Part shown: piece after piece, positions 1 through 8,469 of the stretch | How the letters are laid out: each line of letters begins with the position of its first letter | Position numbering within the stretch: the stretch's first letter is position 1 | Assembly (NCBI GenBank): GCA_017417315.1 | Contig: JAFPZK010000016.1 | Coordinates: 145,869 to 209,868 of the forward strand | DNA length: 64,000 bases | Direction: 5' to 3' | Source: Bacteroidales bacterium | Lineage (GTDB): Bacteria; Bacteroidota; Bacteroidia; Bacteroidales; UBA3824 | The notes under the pieces: model-generated | Databases searched by the model: none | Told to the model about the DNA's origin: nothing | Seen by the model: only the letters and a program-made list of their open reading frames with translations | Position numbers and translations under genes: made by a program

Positions 1-1
1 C

Positions 2-85
2 CGTTATGTAACTATTGTTACTAATAGTCCTGAAACACAATATGTTGTAGTGCATTTTAGATTAAATGTCGTAAAAAAAGAATAA
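2..85 (+). CDS. C-terminal end of a gene cut by the window edge, possibly DUF1573-like
   Basis: One frame stays open from the window edge to TAA at 83-85, four bases before the next start codon at 90. The 27 residues end in alternating beta-type sequence (YVTIVTNSPETQYVVVHF...), which resembles the last strands of the Ig-like DUF1573 domain common in exported Bacteroidota proteins. The upstream part is missing, so the family call is a guess. The tight spacing to the DUF445 gene suggests co-transcription. Confidence 0.45.
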   Translation, partial: RYVTIVTNSPETQYVVVHFRLNVVKKE

Positions 86-89
86 AAGT

Positions 90-1295
90 ATGATTGACTT
101 TTTTGAAGATAATTACGTTTATTTTTTAGTGCCGCTTATCAGTGGGTTAATCGGCTATATAACTAATGTTTTGTCGATAAAAATGACGTTTTATCCGCTT
201 GATTTTGTGGGAATTAAGCCGTTTTTGGGCTGGCAGGGTATTCTGCCCTCAAAGGCTACGAAAATGGCAGAAAAGTCAGTCGATTTGCTTACCCGCGACC
301 TTTTTAAACCGAAAGAAGTTTTTGAGAGACTCGACGTTAAGAAAGTTGAAAATATTTTGCATGATGATTTTCTCGAAATGTCCGCTAACATCACCGATTC
401 GGTAATGAAAATAAAAATGCCTATTGCGTGGGAAGTTGCGGGAATTGCCGTTAGGGGGAAAATAAAAAAAATAATCGCGTTTCTTTTGCCGGAAATCGTT
501 GAAAATTCACTTCAAGAAATAAAAGAAAATATTGATAAAATTCTTGACCTTAAACTTTTGGCTGTCAATACGATGAAAGAAGATAAGGCAATGATTAACA
601 AGATTTTTCTTGACCTCGGCGGAAGACAATTCCGTTTTATAGAAGTTTCGGGGTTTTGGCTCGGAATGTTGTTCGGAATCGGGCAAAATCTGACTTCTCT
701 TTACACGACACATTGGCTTATGTTTGCGGTTTACGGTGTTTTTATCGGCTTTATAACCAACTGGTTGGCGATAAAATTGATTTTTGAACCCGCCGAGCCG
801 AAAAAAGTAGGACCGTTTAAGTTTTGGGGACTTTTCCTCAGAAATCAAAAGGAAGAAAGTTACCGCTATTCTCAAATTATCGCTACGGAAGTGCTAACTA
901 ACGAAAACCTTTTTGATTATATTTTCCGCTTTTCTAAAAGTGAAGTTACCAAAAACATAATTTTCAAATATGTTTCTCTTGCCGTTGACAAGGCGTTGGA
1001 ATCACAGCCTGTTTTATTTAAGTTCTTGATTACCAATCAAAAAACTTCTGAATTTAAATCAATCGTCTTTTTCCATTTAATTAACGAACTCCCGCTTCAT
1101 ATCCGCAGTGTTTTTACTTACACCGAAAAAGCACTTAATATTCAAAACACTATCGGCGAAAAAATGGCAAATTTGCCCCCTAAACAGTTTATTGATTTCC
1201 TCCGTCCCGCTTTTCAGGAGGACGAATGGAAACTGATTGCCGTCGGTGCGGCATTAGGAGGCGTTGCCGGAATTTTACAATCGATGTTGGTCTAA
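90..1295 (+). CDS. DUF445 family inner membrane protein
   Basis: 401 residues. A hydrophobic segment at the N-terminus carries GLIGYITNVLSIKM and the following FYPLDFVGIKPFLGWQGILP, which is the hallmark opening of DUF445 proteins. A near repeat (GFITNWLAIKLIFEP then GPFKFWGLFLRNQKEE) occurs around residues 215-255, and a last hydrophobic stretch closes the C-terminus, giving the two-copy layout usual in this family. The molecular role of DUF445 is not established. The gene follows the previous ORF by four bases. Its stop overlaps the stop of the convergent HEAT-repeat gene by 4 bp (CTAA at 1292-1295), so no terminator separates them. Start at 90 is the first ATG and agrees with the family's N-terminus. 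Confidence 0.9.
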   Translation: MIDFFEDNYVYFLVPLISGLIGYITNVLSIKMTFYPLDFVGIKPFLGWQGILPSKATKMAEKSVDLLTRDLFKPKEVFERLDVKKVENILHDDFLEMSANITDSVMKIKMPIAWEVAGIAVRGKIKKIIAFLLPEIVENSLQEIKENIDKILDLKLLAVNTMKEDKAMINKIFLDLGGRQFRFIEVSGFWLGMLFGIGQNLTSLYTTHWLMFAVYGVFIGFITNWLAIKLIFEPAEPKKVGPFKFWGLFLRNQKEESYRYSQIIATEVLTNENLFDYIFRFSKSEVTKNIIFKYVSLAVDKALESQPVLFKFLITNQKTSEFKSIVFFHLINELPLHIRSVFTYTEKALNIQNTIGEKMANLPPKQFIDFLRPAFQEDEWKLIAVGAALGGVAGILQSMLV

Positions 1296-3283
1296 TCTTT
1301 TATCCTGCTGATACTGATGATATTGTCGCCGGTATTGAGAGAATGTACGCAGTCCATACCCTCAGTTACGGTGGCAATTACGGGAGACGTGCCGTCAAAA
1401 ACCGATTTCGAGGTCAGCATAATAAACCACTGAGTTGCATTTGAGGTGTTGAGCGCAGTAGTGAATAACGCCGTCGTGCCTTCTTCAAAAACCGTGTTTG
1501 AAAGTTCGGACGGAATCATAAACGACTGTGTTTCGTCAAAACCCGAAATAGAACCTCTGTTTTCAAGATACGAGGTCGAAATGTTCGTAAAACTCGAATT
1601 GTCAAAATATTTTTGGTCAACGAGTTTTAAGAAATTAGACACCGCAATAGGAGAGGTGTTGACGTCGGTTTTGAGGGTGATGTCGCCTTTTTTGGTAGAG
1701 ATGACGATTTTTTCGCCCGGTTTTATCCTGCAAATGTAGTCCCAGTCAAGAACACCCGTAATAGGGTTGCTGACAGGTTTTATGATTTGACCCGTAACTT
1801 TCTTGATTGCGTCCAACAAAACTACATACGTGTCGGCATCTTGCGGCAAAATACAATTGCTTAATGCCTGATTCAAAAAGTACGTGTTCATATAACTGTT
1901 TGCAATTTCCTCATGAGAGGCTATTGCCGAGGCAGCAAGTGCCACCATTTGAGAATTACCGTTCTGAACCGCTTTTTTGAATATCATCGCAAAATCTTCC
2001 GTTACGTTTTCGCCCGTCATAAGTTTTTGAAATTTAGCGTATTTCTCAAATTCGGGATTTTCGTACATGTTGATGATAGTTTTTAGTCCTTCAACCATAA
2101 GCAACTGATTGTCAGAATAAAAAGTTTGATTTTCAACAAAGCCGTAACTCGAAATGTCGGTTTCAAGACTTCTTAAAAGTGCGGCTTTTTCGTAAATGTT
2201 TTGTGAGGCTTCAAAACCGGACTGAATGCTTTTTGCGATGTTTTTCTTTGACGACGAATATTTTAAAGCCGTCGCCAAAAGATACGCACGGGTTTGCCAG
2301 CCTGCCACATCTCTTGACAGTTCGAGGTAAAGACTGCTGTCGGCTTTTATGCCCTTGTTCAAAAGAAAACATGCCGCGTATGACGAAACTTTTTCGTCAA
2401 AAGAGTTCAACTGCTCCAAAATCAACTCTTTACAATCTGCATACGGATAGTTTTCGAGGGCTTTTATCGCGCTTAAAACTACTCTGTAATCAGTTTTTTC
2501 GTCTTTGATTATCGTTTTAAGAAAGTTGAAAGCCCTTTCGTTATGACATTTGCCCAAAGCGTTTGCGATGTTTTCTTTTGTCGGAACAAATTCTACGGCT
2601 TTGTAAACTTTGATAAATTCGTCGGTATATAGAGAAAAATCCGTGTTACAAACTGCGAAATATTCCGAAGATATTTCTCTGATTTTTTCGTGTAATAAAC
2701 TGTCGCAAAGTATATTAATGGCTTTTTGCGTACCGTTGACGGAAAAAAGCCCGCGTTTTGCCAAAAAGCAGAAACCTTTGATTTCGCCTAAAACCAAATT
2801 GTTGTCGCTGTGCAGTATGCGTACTCTTTCGATGGCTTCCAATGATTTTTCACCGCCGCATTTGCCCAAAGCCTCCAATATTGCAGCCTGAACTGCCGGT
2901 TCGTTATCTTTTCTTAAATATTCTAAAAGATATTTTTCTCCCGCTTTATGTCCGATTTGACCGATAGCAAATACGGCGGCTTCTCTTACCTCTTCGTCTT
3001 CGTCGGTAAGCAGAGAAGCGGCAGCAACGGTTGACATACTATCGCGCATAGAGCCTACTGCCAAAACAGCCGCTTTACGGTATTGCGGCAGATTGTCAGA
3101 GAAAAATTTTATCAGTTCCGCTGAATTTTCTTCACACCTGAGTTCGTAAATCTTTCTGAGTGTCAGGTCATTATATATGTTTCCCTCGGCGGGACCTTCG
3201 TTCTGTGGCTTCGGGTCTCCGCCTTTACAGGAGTAAAAAACCGTCATTGCGGCTAAAAGACATATCGAAAATATCTTAATCAT
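1292..3283 (-). CDS. HEAT-repeat lipoprotein with C-terminal cyclophilin-like domain
   Basis: 663 residues. The N-terminus is a lipoprotein signal with lipobox FYSC (Cys19). Residues about 50-500 form alpha-helical HEAT-type repeats (units such as EDEEVREAAVFAIGQIG and NEPAVQAAILEALGKCG). Residues about 525-660 follow the cyclophilin peptidyl-prolyl isomerase fold: KGDITLKTDVNTSPIAVSNF, then YFDNSSF, and a late TQWFIMLT strand. The catalytic FHR motif of active cyclophilins reads FTN here, so the key Arg is absent and isomerase activity is doubtful. It probably sits in the periplasm or outer membrane as a scaffold or chaperone. Transcribed alone; convergent with the DUF445 gene. Confidence 0.8.
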   Translation of the reverse strand: MIKIFSICLLAAMTVFYSCKGGDPKPQNEGPAEGNIYNDLTLRKIYELRCEENSAELIKFFSDNLPQYRKAAVLAVGSMRDSMSTVAAASLLTDEDEEVREAAVFAIGQIGHKAGEKYLLEYLRKDNEPAVQAAILEALGKCGGEKSLEAIERVRILHSDNNLVLGEIKGFCFLAKRGLFSVNGTQKAINILCDSLLHEKIREISSEYFAVCNTDFSLYTDEFIKVYKAVEFVPTKENIANALGKCHNERAFNFLKTIIKDEKTDYRVVLSAIKALENYPYADCKELILEQLNSFDEKVSSYAACFLLNKGIKADSSLYLELSRDVAGWQTRAYLLATALKYSSSKKNIAKSIQSGFEASQNIYEKAALLRSLETDISSYGFVENQTFYSDNQLLMVEGLKTIINMYENPEFEKYAKFQKLMTGENVTEDFAMIFKKAVQNGNSQMVALAASAIASHEEIANSYMNTYFLNQALSNCILPQDADTYVVLLDAIKKVTGQIIKPVSNPITGVLDWDYICRIKPGEKIVISTKKGDITLKTDVNTSPIAVSNFLKLVDQKYFDNSSFTNISTSYLENRGSISGFDETQSFMIPSELSNTVFEEGTTALFTTALNTSNATQWFIMLTSKSVFDGTSPVIATVTEGMDCVHSLNTGDNIISISRIKD

Positions 3284-3421
3284 TTCACATTATAAAAATA
3301 AGTGTTCTTTTTCCAAATAGCAATAAGCGTTCCAAAAGAAAAACAAAAAAAAAATTAATAAAATTTTGTTTTCTAAAAAAATAGTTGTTATTTTTGGGCG
3401 GCATATATTTTTGATGTTGTT

Positions 3422-5335
3422 ATGCAAAACGGATTGGTTAAGTATCTTATGGAAATGCACGAAGACTGCATTTTTTTCGCTGATAATAATAGTTTCACGG
3501 TTATTGACGCGAATCAGGCGGCTTGTGCGCTGTTGTCAGTTGATAAAAACGATATAATCGGGAAAAAAATGTCTGAAATTTTACCGTTTGCCGTTAACGA
3601 AAGTATTGCTAACAACATAAAAAAATGTCAAAAAGAGTCTACAAAAATAGATGTTAACATAACACAGGATACTGATAATTATAATTTGAAAGTTACGGCT
3701 TTTGATGACGTAGTTGTTTTTGCCGTCAGAAAACTTTCTCAAAGCGCGGGAAGCGTGGAAGAAAAAAATTTCCGTCTGTTGTTTGAAAATATGTCTTCGG
3801 GTTTTGTGTACTTAAAAGTTAACTTTGATGACAACGGGGAAGTGGTCTGCAACGAAATTGTAGACATAAATTCTATGTTTGAAATGTTTTTCAGCGTGGA
3901 ACGTCAGGAAATTATAGGAAAACAGTTTGAAACAATTTTGCCGGAGATTGACGAGCGGGTTTTTCAGGCGGTTAACTTGACGGCAAAAACGGGACGTTCG
4001 AGAAGTTGCAATTTTGATTATAATCCTTCTAAAAAATATTTTCAAGTAAGCACCTATTCTCCGAGACAAGGTTATACGGCGGTGATTTTCAATGATTTGA
4101 AGGCGGAATTAGAAATCCGTAACGATTTGAAAGTCAAGAGCAAAATTTCTAAGGCTTTTGCTATGGGGCATAATGCCGACGTGTATAGCGTAGTGCTTAA
4201 CCTTGTGCTTGAAGCCACAAAAAGTAAGTACGGTTATATCGGTTATATTTCGCGCAGAGGCGACATTGTTTGTTTTGCCCGCAACGATGACGATATGCCG
4301 ATTGTTGTTGACGAGTACGGTTATGAGAGGTTGAAATTGAAAAAAGAGTTTTTGACTTCCAAATGTATCGCTACGGGAAAACAGGAGACGAGATTTGATT
4401 TTTCAGGTCATAAATATCTTTTGATGACCCCCGTTTCTGACAAAAACGGTAATATTGTCGGTATAGTTGCCGTGTATGACGCGCCGAGAGGTTATGATTT
4501 GAGGGCTAAGAATTCTGTTCAGGAACTTGCCGATTATATTGCGCCGCTTATGATTTCGGAGGTTAAAAACCGTAACTACAAGCGCGACCTTATTGAAGCA
4601 AAAGAAAGAGCCGAGGCGGGTGAAAAACTCAAATCTAACTTCTTGAAAAATATTTCGCATGAGATACGTACTCCTGCGAATATCATTATGGGTAACTGCG
4701 AACTTTTACTAAAAAGGGCTGATTATCTGCGTGAAGAGCATATTCCGTTTTTCAACGAAATTTATAATCATACGCTAAAATTAGTTTACATTGTTGATGC
4801 GATAAAGAATTTGGCGAAAATAGAGAACAACCAAGTTAGCGTTTTTAAGACGAGAACCAATCTTAACGTACTTGTTGATAATGTTAAGCACAAATGGGAT
4901 TTTGAGGCTCAAAACAAGGAGTTGTATATCAACGTAGAAAAAACGCTTGAAGGCGCTGATGCTATCGTATTGGTTGATGCTCAGAAAGTTAAGAGCATTA
5001 TTGAGGCTTTGGTGACCAACGGCATAAGGTTTACGCATACGGGCGGAATCACGATAAAATACGTTCTTGAAGATGGCAATTTGATTTTTTCGGTTACCGA
5101 TACGGGCGAGGGCATTCAGAAAGAAAGACAAGAAAGCATTTTTGAACCTTTTGAACAAAATAACAAAGAAAAGGATTTTATGCGCAGAACTTCCGGCGGT
5201 GTGGGCTTAGGTCTTACAATCAGTAAGGGCTTTGCTGACGTAATGGGCGGCGAAATGTGGCTCGACTCCGAACCGCAGAAAGGCTCAACGTTTTATCTTA
5301 AAATCAAATATGAAAAATTTGTTGCGCCGTCTTAA
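3422..5335 (+). CDS. PAS-PAS-GAF sensor histidine kinase
   Basis: 637 residues, no membrane segment, so a cytoplasmic sensor. Order: PAS about 5-100, second PAS about 118-230, GAF about 245-390, HisKA with ISHEIRTP (phospho-accepting His413), HATPase about 500-632 with N-box region ALVTNGIRF, G1 DTGEGI, F-box FEPFEQ and G2 GVGLGLTIS. All ATP-binding boxes are intact. There is no receiver domain and no response regulator beside it, so it is an orphan kinase. Two TATTTTTG boxes lie at 3389-3396 and 3406-3413; the nearer one is too close to 3422, so either the first promoter is used or translation starts at Met10 (3449). The stop overlaps that of the convergent SpoIIE gene by TTAA at 5332-5335. 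Confidence 0.88.
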   Translation: MQNGLVKYLMEMHEDCIFFADNNSFTVIDANQAACALLSVDKNDIIGKKMSEILPFAVNESIANNIKKCQKESTKIDVNITQDTDNYNLKVTAFDDVVVFAVRKLSQSAGSVEEKNFRLLFENMSSGFVYLKVNFDDNGEVVCNEIVDINSMFEMFFSVERQEIIGKQFETILPEIDERVFQAVNLTAKTGRSRSCNFDYNPSKKYFQVSTYSPRQGYTAVIFNDLKAELEIRNDLKVKSKISKAFAMGHNADVYSVVLNLVLEATKSKYGYIGYISRRGDIVCFARNDDDMPIVVDEYGYERLKLKKEFLTSKCIATGKQETRFDFSGHKYLLMTPVSDKNGNIVGIVAVYDAPRGYDLRAKNSVQELADYIAPLMISEVKNRNYKRDLIEAKERAEAGEKLKSNFLKNISHEIRTPANIIMGNCELLLKRADYLREEHIPFFNEIYNHTLKLVYIVDAIKNLAKIENNQVSVFKTRTNLNVLVDNVKHKWDFEAQNKELYINVEKTLEGADAIVLVDAQKVKSIIEALVTNGIRFTHTGGITIKYVLEDGNLIFSVTDTGEGIQKERQESIFEPFEQNNKEKDFMRRTSGGVGLGLTISKGFADVMGGEMWLDSEPQKGSTFYLKIKYEKFVAPS

Positions 5336-6972
5336 TTTTCGGAATCCAAGTCTGACAGTTTTACGCCCATGACAAGGAAATCATCAATTTGCTGATGGTC
5401 GCCTTTCCATTCGTCCATAGTTTTAGAGAGAATTTCTTTTTGTTCTTCCATCGGTAGTTCTCTGTTTGCGAGAATCATTTCCTTGAAACGGGCGGTATTA
5501 AATTTTTCGTTGTTTTCGCCGCCGTATTGGTCAAGATAACCGTCTGAAAACATGTAAATTGACGTGTTGTCGTCATACATAAAGTCGTAACAAGTAAATT
5601 CTACTTTCATGTCGGGACGTAAGGGTTTGCCGCCGATAGAATAATAATTGGCTTTTAAGATTTTAAGTTTGTCGCCCTGAACTACGTAGAGATTGTTTTT
5701 TGCGCCCGCAAACTGAAATCTGTGAAGTTTGGCGTCAACGGTGCAAAGACTCATATCCATACCGTCTTCCGAAGAGGAATCTTCTTCTTGATTTAAGGCT
5801 AACGTTATGCCGTCGTGAAGCATCGAAAGTATTTGGTCGGGTTTAAAAACGTGTTTTATGTTGACGATTTCGTGCAAAAGCGTGTTACCAATCATCGAAA
5901 GAAATGCTCCCGGCACACCGTGTCCCGTACAATCAATAGCCGTTATCACGTATTTATCTCCGTATTTCGAGAACCAATAAAAGTCGCCGCTGACAATGTC
6001 TTTGGGCTGATAATAAATAAACATTTGCGGCAACCACCGTTTTATTTTTTGTTCGGGGACAAGAATCGAATCCTGAATTTTACGGGCGTAATTTATAGAA
6101 TCTGTGATTTGCTCGTTTTTGATTTGAATCAGATTTTTTTGCGTTTCGATTTCGTCTTTTTGGTTTTCCAAACGCGAATTTATTTTCTTAATTTTCCTGA
6201 ACATTGTAAAAACGATAGTCAGCAAAATCAAAAAAATCACACCGATTACCACAAAAGTCCAAATCAGATTTCTCTGTTTGTCAATCATTTCGCGGTTGTT
6301 GTCGATTTCTGCCTGACGGCGTTTCAAATCTTCGTCCTGCTCTTGGTTTTGACGGTCAAGGTCTTCTTTTTCCTGACTCAAAAGTTCTATTTCTTGTGCT
6401 TTTTCTAAAGAAACTTTTTCCAAAGAATCGGTAAAAACGGTCATCTCGTTTAGTGCCGAATCCATTTGACCGATTTGTAAGTCTTTACTTTTTAATTCAC
6501 TTTCTTTCAGGGCGTTAATGTAGAGTTTGTAATATTCCAACGCCTTATAATCTTTGGTTTGATTATAAAGTTCGTAATAAGTATAATAGATTTTTTGAAT
6601 AAGTTCCTTATGTTTTGCGGCTTTGGCTTTTTTTAGAGCCGAGGACAAATGCGTTAATGCTTTTGTTTTTTGTTTTACGACTTTATAAGCCGAGCCTAAC
6701 GAATAAAACATTTCGTCGGTTACTTTTTTTGTACCGTTTTTCTTGATAATTTTTTCTGCGTTGTCAAGATATTTAGTTGCTTTTGTTTTATTGTACGGTG
6801 CGTAAAGTCCGCTAAGGTTGCAAAGAATTGAAATTTGGTTTACACCTGATGTATTTTTCAGTTCATTTTCGAGTCCGGCAATGACTTTTTTCTTTGCCGC
6901 AGGCTGGGCAAAGGCGTTAAAACTGTTTGCTAACAAGCACAATAACAATATTATACAAAATTTTAACCGCAT
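5332..6972 (-). CDS. TPR-coiled coil-SpoIIE serine phosphatase, membrane anchored
   Basis: 546 residues from the chosen start at 6972, which gives a proper signal peptide (MRLKFCIILL...ANSFNAFAQ). An upstream in-frame ATG at 7029 would add a charged 19-residue extension and lies upstream of the likely promoter, so it was not used. Residues about 25-190 are TPR-like helices, followed by a coiled coil, one membrane helix (IWTFVVIGVIFLILLTIVF), a second coiled coil with SINYARKIQDSIL, and a SpoIIE/PP2C phosphatase domain with SGDFYWFSKYGDK, AIDCTGHGVPGAFLSMIG and FSDGYLDQYGG. Such proteins dephosphorylate Ser/Thr of a partner in response to a periplasmic signal. No anti-sigma or STAS gene is adjacent. 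One of four SpoIIE proteins in the window. Confidence 0.9.
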   Translation of the reverse strand: MRLKFCIILLLCLLANSFNAFAQPAAKKKVIAGLENELKNTSGVNQISILCNLSGLYAPYNKTKATKYLDNAEKIIKKNGTKKVTDEMFYSLGSAYKVVKQKTKALTHLSSALKKAKAAKHKELIQKIYYTYYELYNQTKDYKALEYYKLYINALKESELKSKDLQIGQMDSALNEMTVFTDSLEKVSLEKAQEIELLSQEKEDLDRQNQEQDEDLKRRQAEIDNNREMIDKQRNLIWTFVVIGVIFLILLTIVFTMFRKIKKINSRLENQKDEIETQKNLIQIKNEQITDSINYARKIQDSILVPEQKIKRWLPQMFIYYQPKDIVSGDFYWFSKYGDKYVITAIDCTGHGVPGAFLSMIGNTLLHEIVNIKHVFKPDQILSMLHDGITLALNQEEDSSSEDGMDMSLCTVDAKLHRFQFAGAKNNLYVVQGDKLKILKANYYSIGGKPLRPDMKVEFTCYDFMYDDNTSIYMFSDGYLDQYGGENNEKFNTARFKEMILANRELPMEEQKEILSKTMDEWKGDHQQIDDFLVMGVKLSDLDSEN

Positions 6973-6991
6973 TCTCGGACTATGGATAAAT

Positions 6992-7006
6992 TTTCGGGTA
7001 AAGGTA
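6992..7006 (-). promoter_or_regulatory. 15-bp element shared with a second SpoIIE gene
   Basis: Read on the minus strand this is TACCTTTACCCGAAA, starting with a TAnnTTTG-like -7 box (7 of 8). The identical 15-mer occurs at 43442-43456 upstream of the CHASE/PAS-SpoIIE gene, in the same orientation. It lies 20 bp upstream of the chosen start at 6972, which is consistent with a promoter and a short leader. Confidence 0.5.
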
Positions 7007-7062
7007 ATCACTTTTTTTGGATTTTTCATTAATTTTTTTGTGAATTTAATTAAAAAATATTA

Positions 7063-7070
7063 TAAATTTG
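7063..7070 (+). promoter_or_regulatory. -7 promoter element of the HAD phosphatase gene
   Basis: TAAATTTG matches the Bacteroidota consensus TAnnTTTG exactly and sits 22 bp upstream of the ATG at 7092. Confidence 0.6.
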
Positions 7071-7091
7071 CACTAATAAATTATTATTGTT

Positions 7092-7781
7092 ATGCCGGCA
7101 CAAAAAGGTATTATATTTGACTTTAACGGGACTTTGTTGTGGGACACTCCTTATCACAACAAGGCGTGGAATATTTTTTTGAAAAAATACAGTATCAGTC
7201 TGTCCGACAAAGAGATACATGAAAATATGCATGGCAAGACCAATGCTGAGATTTTTAAGTATCTTTTCAAAAGGGATTTTTCGGGGGAGGAGTTGCAGAC
7301 ATTGGCTTCTGAAAAGGAAGGCATTTACCGTAAACTTATTTTGACGGATAATTTTCAGTTGCAGGACGGCGTAACGGATTTGTTTAATTATTGTTTGGAG
7401 TGTGCTATTCCGATTGCGATAGCCACGAGCAGTGATGAAGAAAACGCGGATTTTTATTACCGTCGTTACAATTTGAAAAAATGGTTTATAAAAAAACGTT
7501 TCGTTTATAACGATTATACTTTTAAAGGCAAGCCCGAACCCGATATATTTTTCCGCGCTGCCGAGAGGTTGCTGTTGAAGCCGGAAGATATTATAGTTTT
7601 TGAGGATTCACCGTCGGGGATACGTGCCGCCGAAAAGTTCGGAGCCGGGAAAATCATCATCGTTAATTCCGCTAACGAAGATTATTCAATGTATACTCAT
7701 CAGGTGATTTCGGATTTTGAGGCGGCAAAGCGTCTTGTAAAAATTGACATTGAAGATTCTCGTAATTATGATTGGGAATAA
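7092..7781 (+). CDS. HAD-superfamily phosphatase, beta-phosphoglucomutase-like
   Basis: 229 residues with all HAD motifs: motif I DFNGT (nucleophile Asp10), a helical cap (about 20-90), motif II IATSS, motif III Lys in KGKPEPD, motif IV EDSPSGIRAA. The layout is that of the beta-phosphoglucomutase/phosphatase subfamily. The second acidic residue of motif I (DxD) is Asn12, which in a mutase or phosphatase would remove the usual general acid/base; DxN variants exist in some HAD groups. The alpha-glucan genes further on include a GH65 phosphorylase whose product could be beta-glucose-1-phosphate, but this gene is 17 kb away and lacks their operator, so a link is only possible. Monocistronic, closed by a strong terminator. 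Confidence 0.8.
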   Translation: MPAQKGIIFDFNGTLLWDTPYHNKAWNIFLKKYSISLSDKEIHENMHGKTNAEIFKYLFKRDFSGEELQTLASEKEGIYRKLILTDNFQLQDGVTDLFNYCLECAIPIAIATSSDEENADFYYRRYNLKKWFIKKRFVYNDYTFKGKPEPDIFFRAAERLLLKPEDIIVFEDSPSGIRAAEKFGAGKIIIVNSANEDYSMYTHQVISDFEAAKRLVKIDIEDSRNYDWE

Positions 7782-7783
7782 AA

Positions 7784-7809
7784 AAAAACGGCAATTGCCG
7801 TTTTTTTTT
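7784..7809. terminator. bidirectional intrinsic terminator
   Basis: CGGCAATTGCCG is a perfect palindrome flanked by A-run and T-run (A on the left, T on the right), so it works on both strands. It separates the convergent HAD and outer membrane protein genes; stop codons lie directly on each side. Confidence 0.9.
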
Positions 7810-7810
7810 A

Positions 7811-8452
7811 TTAATGTTTGCCGAAAATTCCGCCTATCGAAAACATAATTCTGTTTAAACCGTTTTTATCTAAGGTTTCGTCGCCGTAATCGTTGTAAAG
7901 CGTTGCGTCAGAGGTAATCATGAAATTAACACCGACCAACATACTGAAAAAACGGCAGAAATTTATTTCCATCATAACGCCGGGCGTTACTGCGAAAACC
8001 GTTTTTGAGTCGATTTCTTCGTTTCTGTTGCCATAACTATCAATACCGTCAAGAGAGATAAATCCGCAACCGACTTTTACGGGGATATTAATGCTGACTT
8101 TTTTGTCCGGCAATAGTCTCGGACTTACAAATCCGCCGATGCCGCCGTATACGTTGTATAAGTCATCATAATATCTGCTTGAATAATCGGATATTCCTAA
8201 CATACCGTTGAAATAACCTCCAACCCTTAATTTATTGTAAAAGTTTGCGCCGACAACTCCCGTGCAACCGAGAGCCGCGTTTTCACCGATAAAGCCCAAA
8301 TCGTAAGTTACGCCTCCGCAGAAGTGTACACCGTTGTCTGAGGCTGGTTTTATCATGTCGCTTTCAAAACCTGAAAAGTCCGGCATATCATCTTGACCTG
8401 CCGCACTTAGTGTTATAAATGCGGCGGCAAGAAGTGCAAATATTTTTTTCAT
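7811..8452 (-). CDS. predicted outer membrane beta-barrel protein
   Basis: 213 residues with a signal peptide (MKKIFALLAAAFITLSAAGQ). An in-frame ATG three codons upstream is possible, but the signal peptide fits the start at 8452. The body shows Gly- and aromatic-rich alternating segments (VHFCGGVTYDLGFIGENAAL, FYNKLRVGGYFNGMLGIS, LNRIMFSIGGIFGKH) and ends near a terminal strand, as in small porin-like barrels of Bacteroidota. No specific ligand can be inferred. It lies 17 bp behind glyA on the same strand and probably shares its transcript. Closed by the terminator at 7784-7809. Confidence 0.7.
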   Translation of the reverse strand: MKKIFALLAAAFITLSAAGQDDMPDFSGFESDMIKPASDNGVHFCGGVTYDLGFIGENAALGCTGVVGANFYNKLRVGGYFNGMLGISDYSSRYYDDLYNVYGGIGGFVSPRLLPDKKVSINIPVKVGCGFISLDGIDSYGNRNEEIDSKTVFAVTPGVMMEINFCRFFSMLVGVNFMITSDATLYNDYGDETLDKNGLNRIMFSIGGIFGKH

Positions 8453-8469
8453 ATTTTGCAAAATGAGTT

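Noticed and set aside
5815..6408. 197-codon open frame antisense to the SpoIIE gene
   Set aside because: Mirror of a well-supported coding region; no start signals and no recognisable domain.
7092..7781. HAD gene as part of the GH65 operon regulon
   Set aside because: Its upstream region lacks the CGCAAACGATTGCG operator and it lies 17 kb away.
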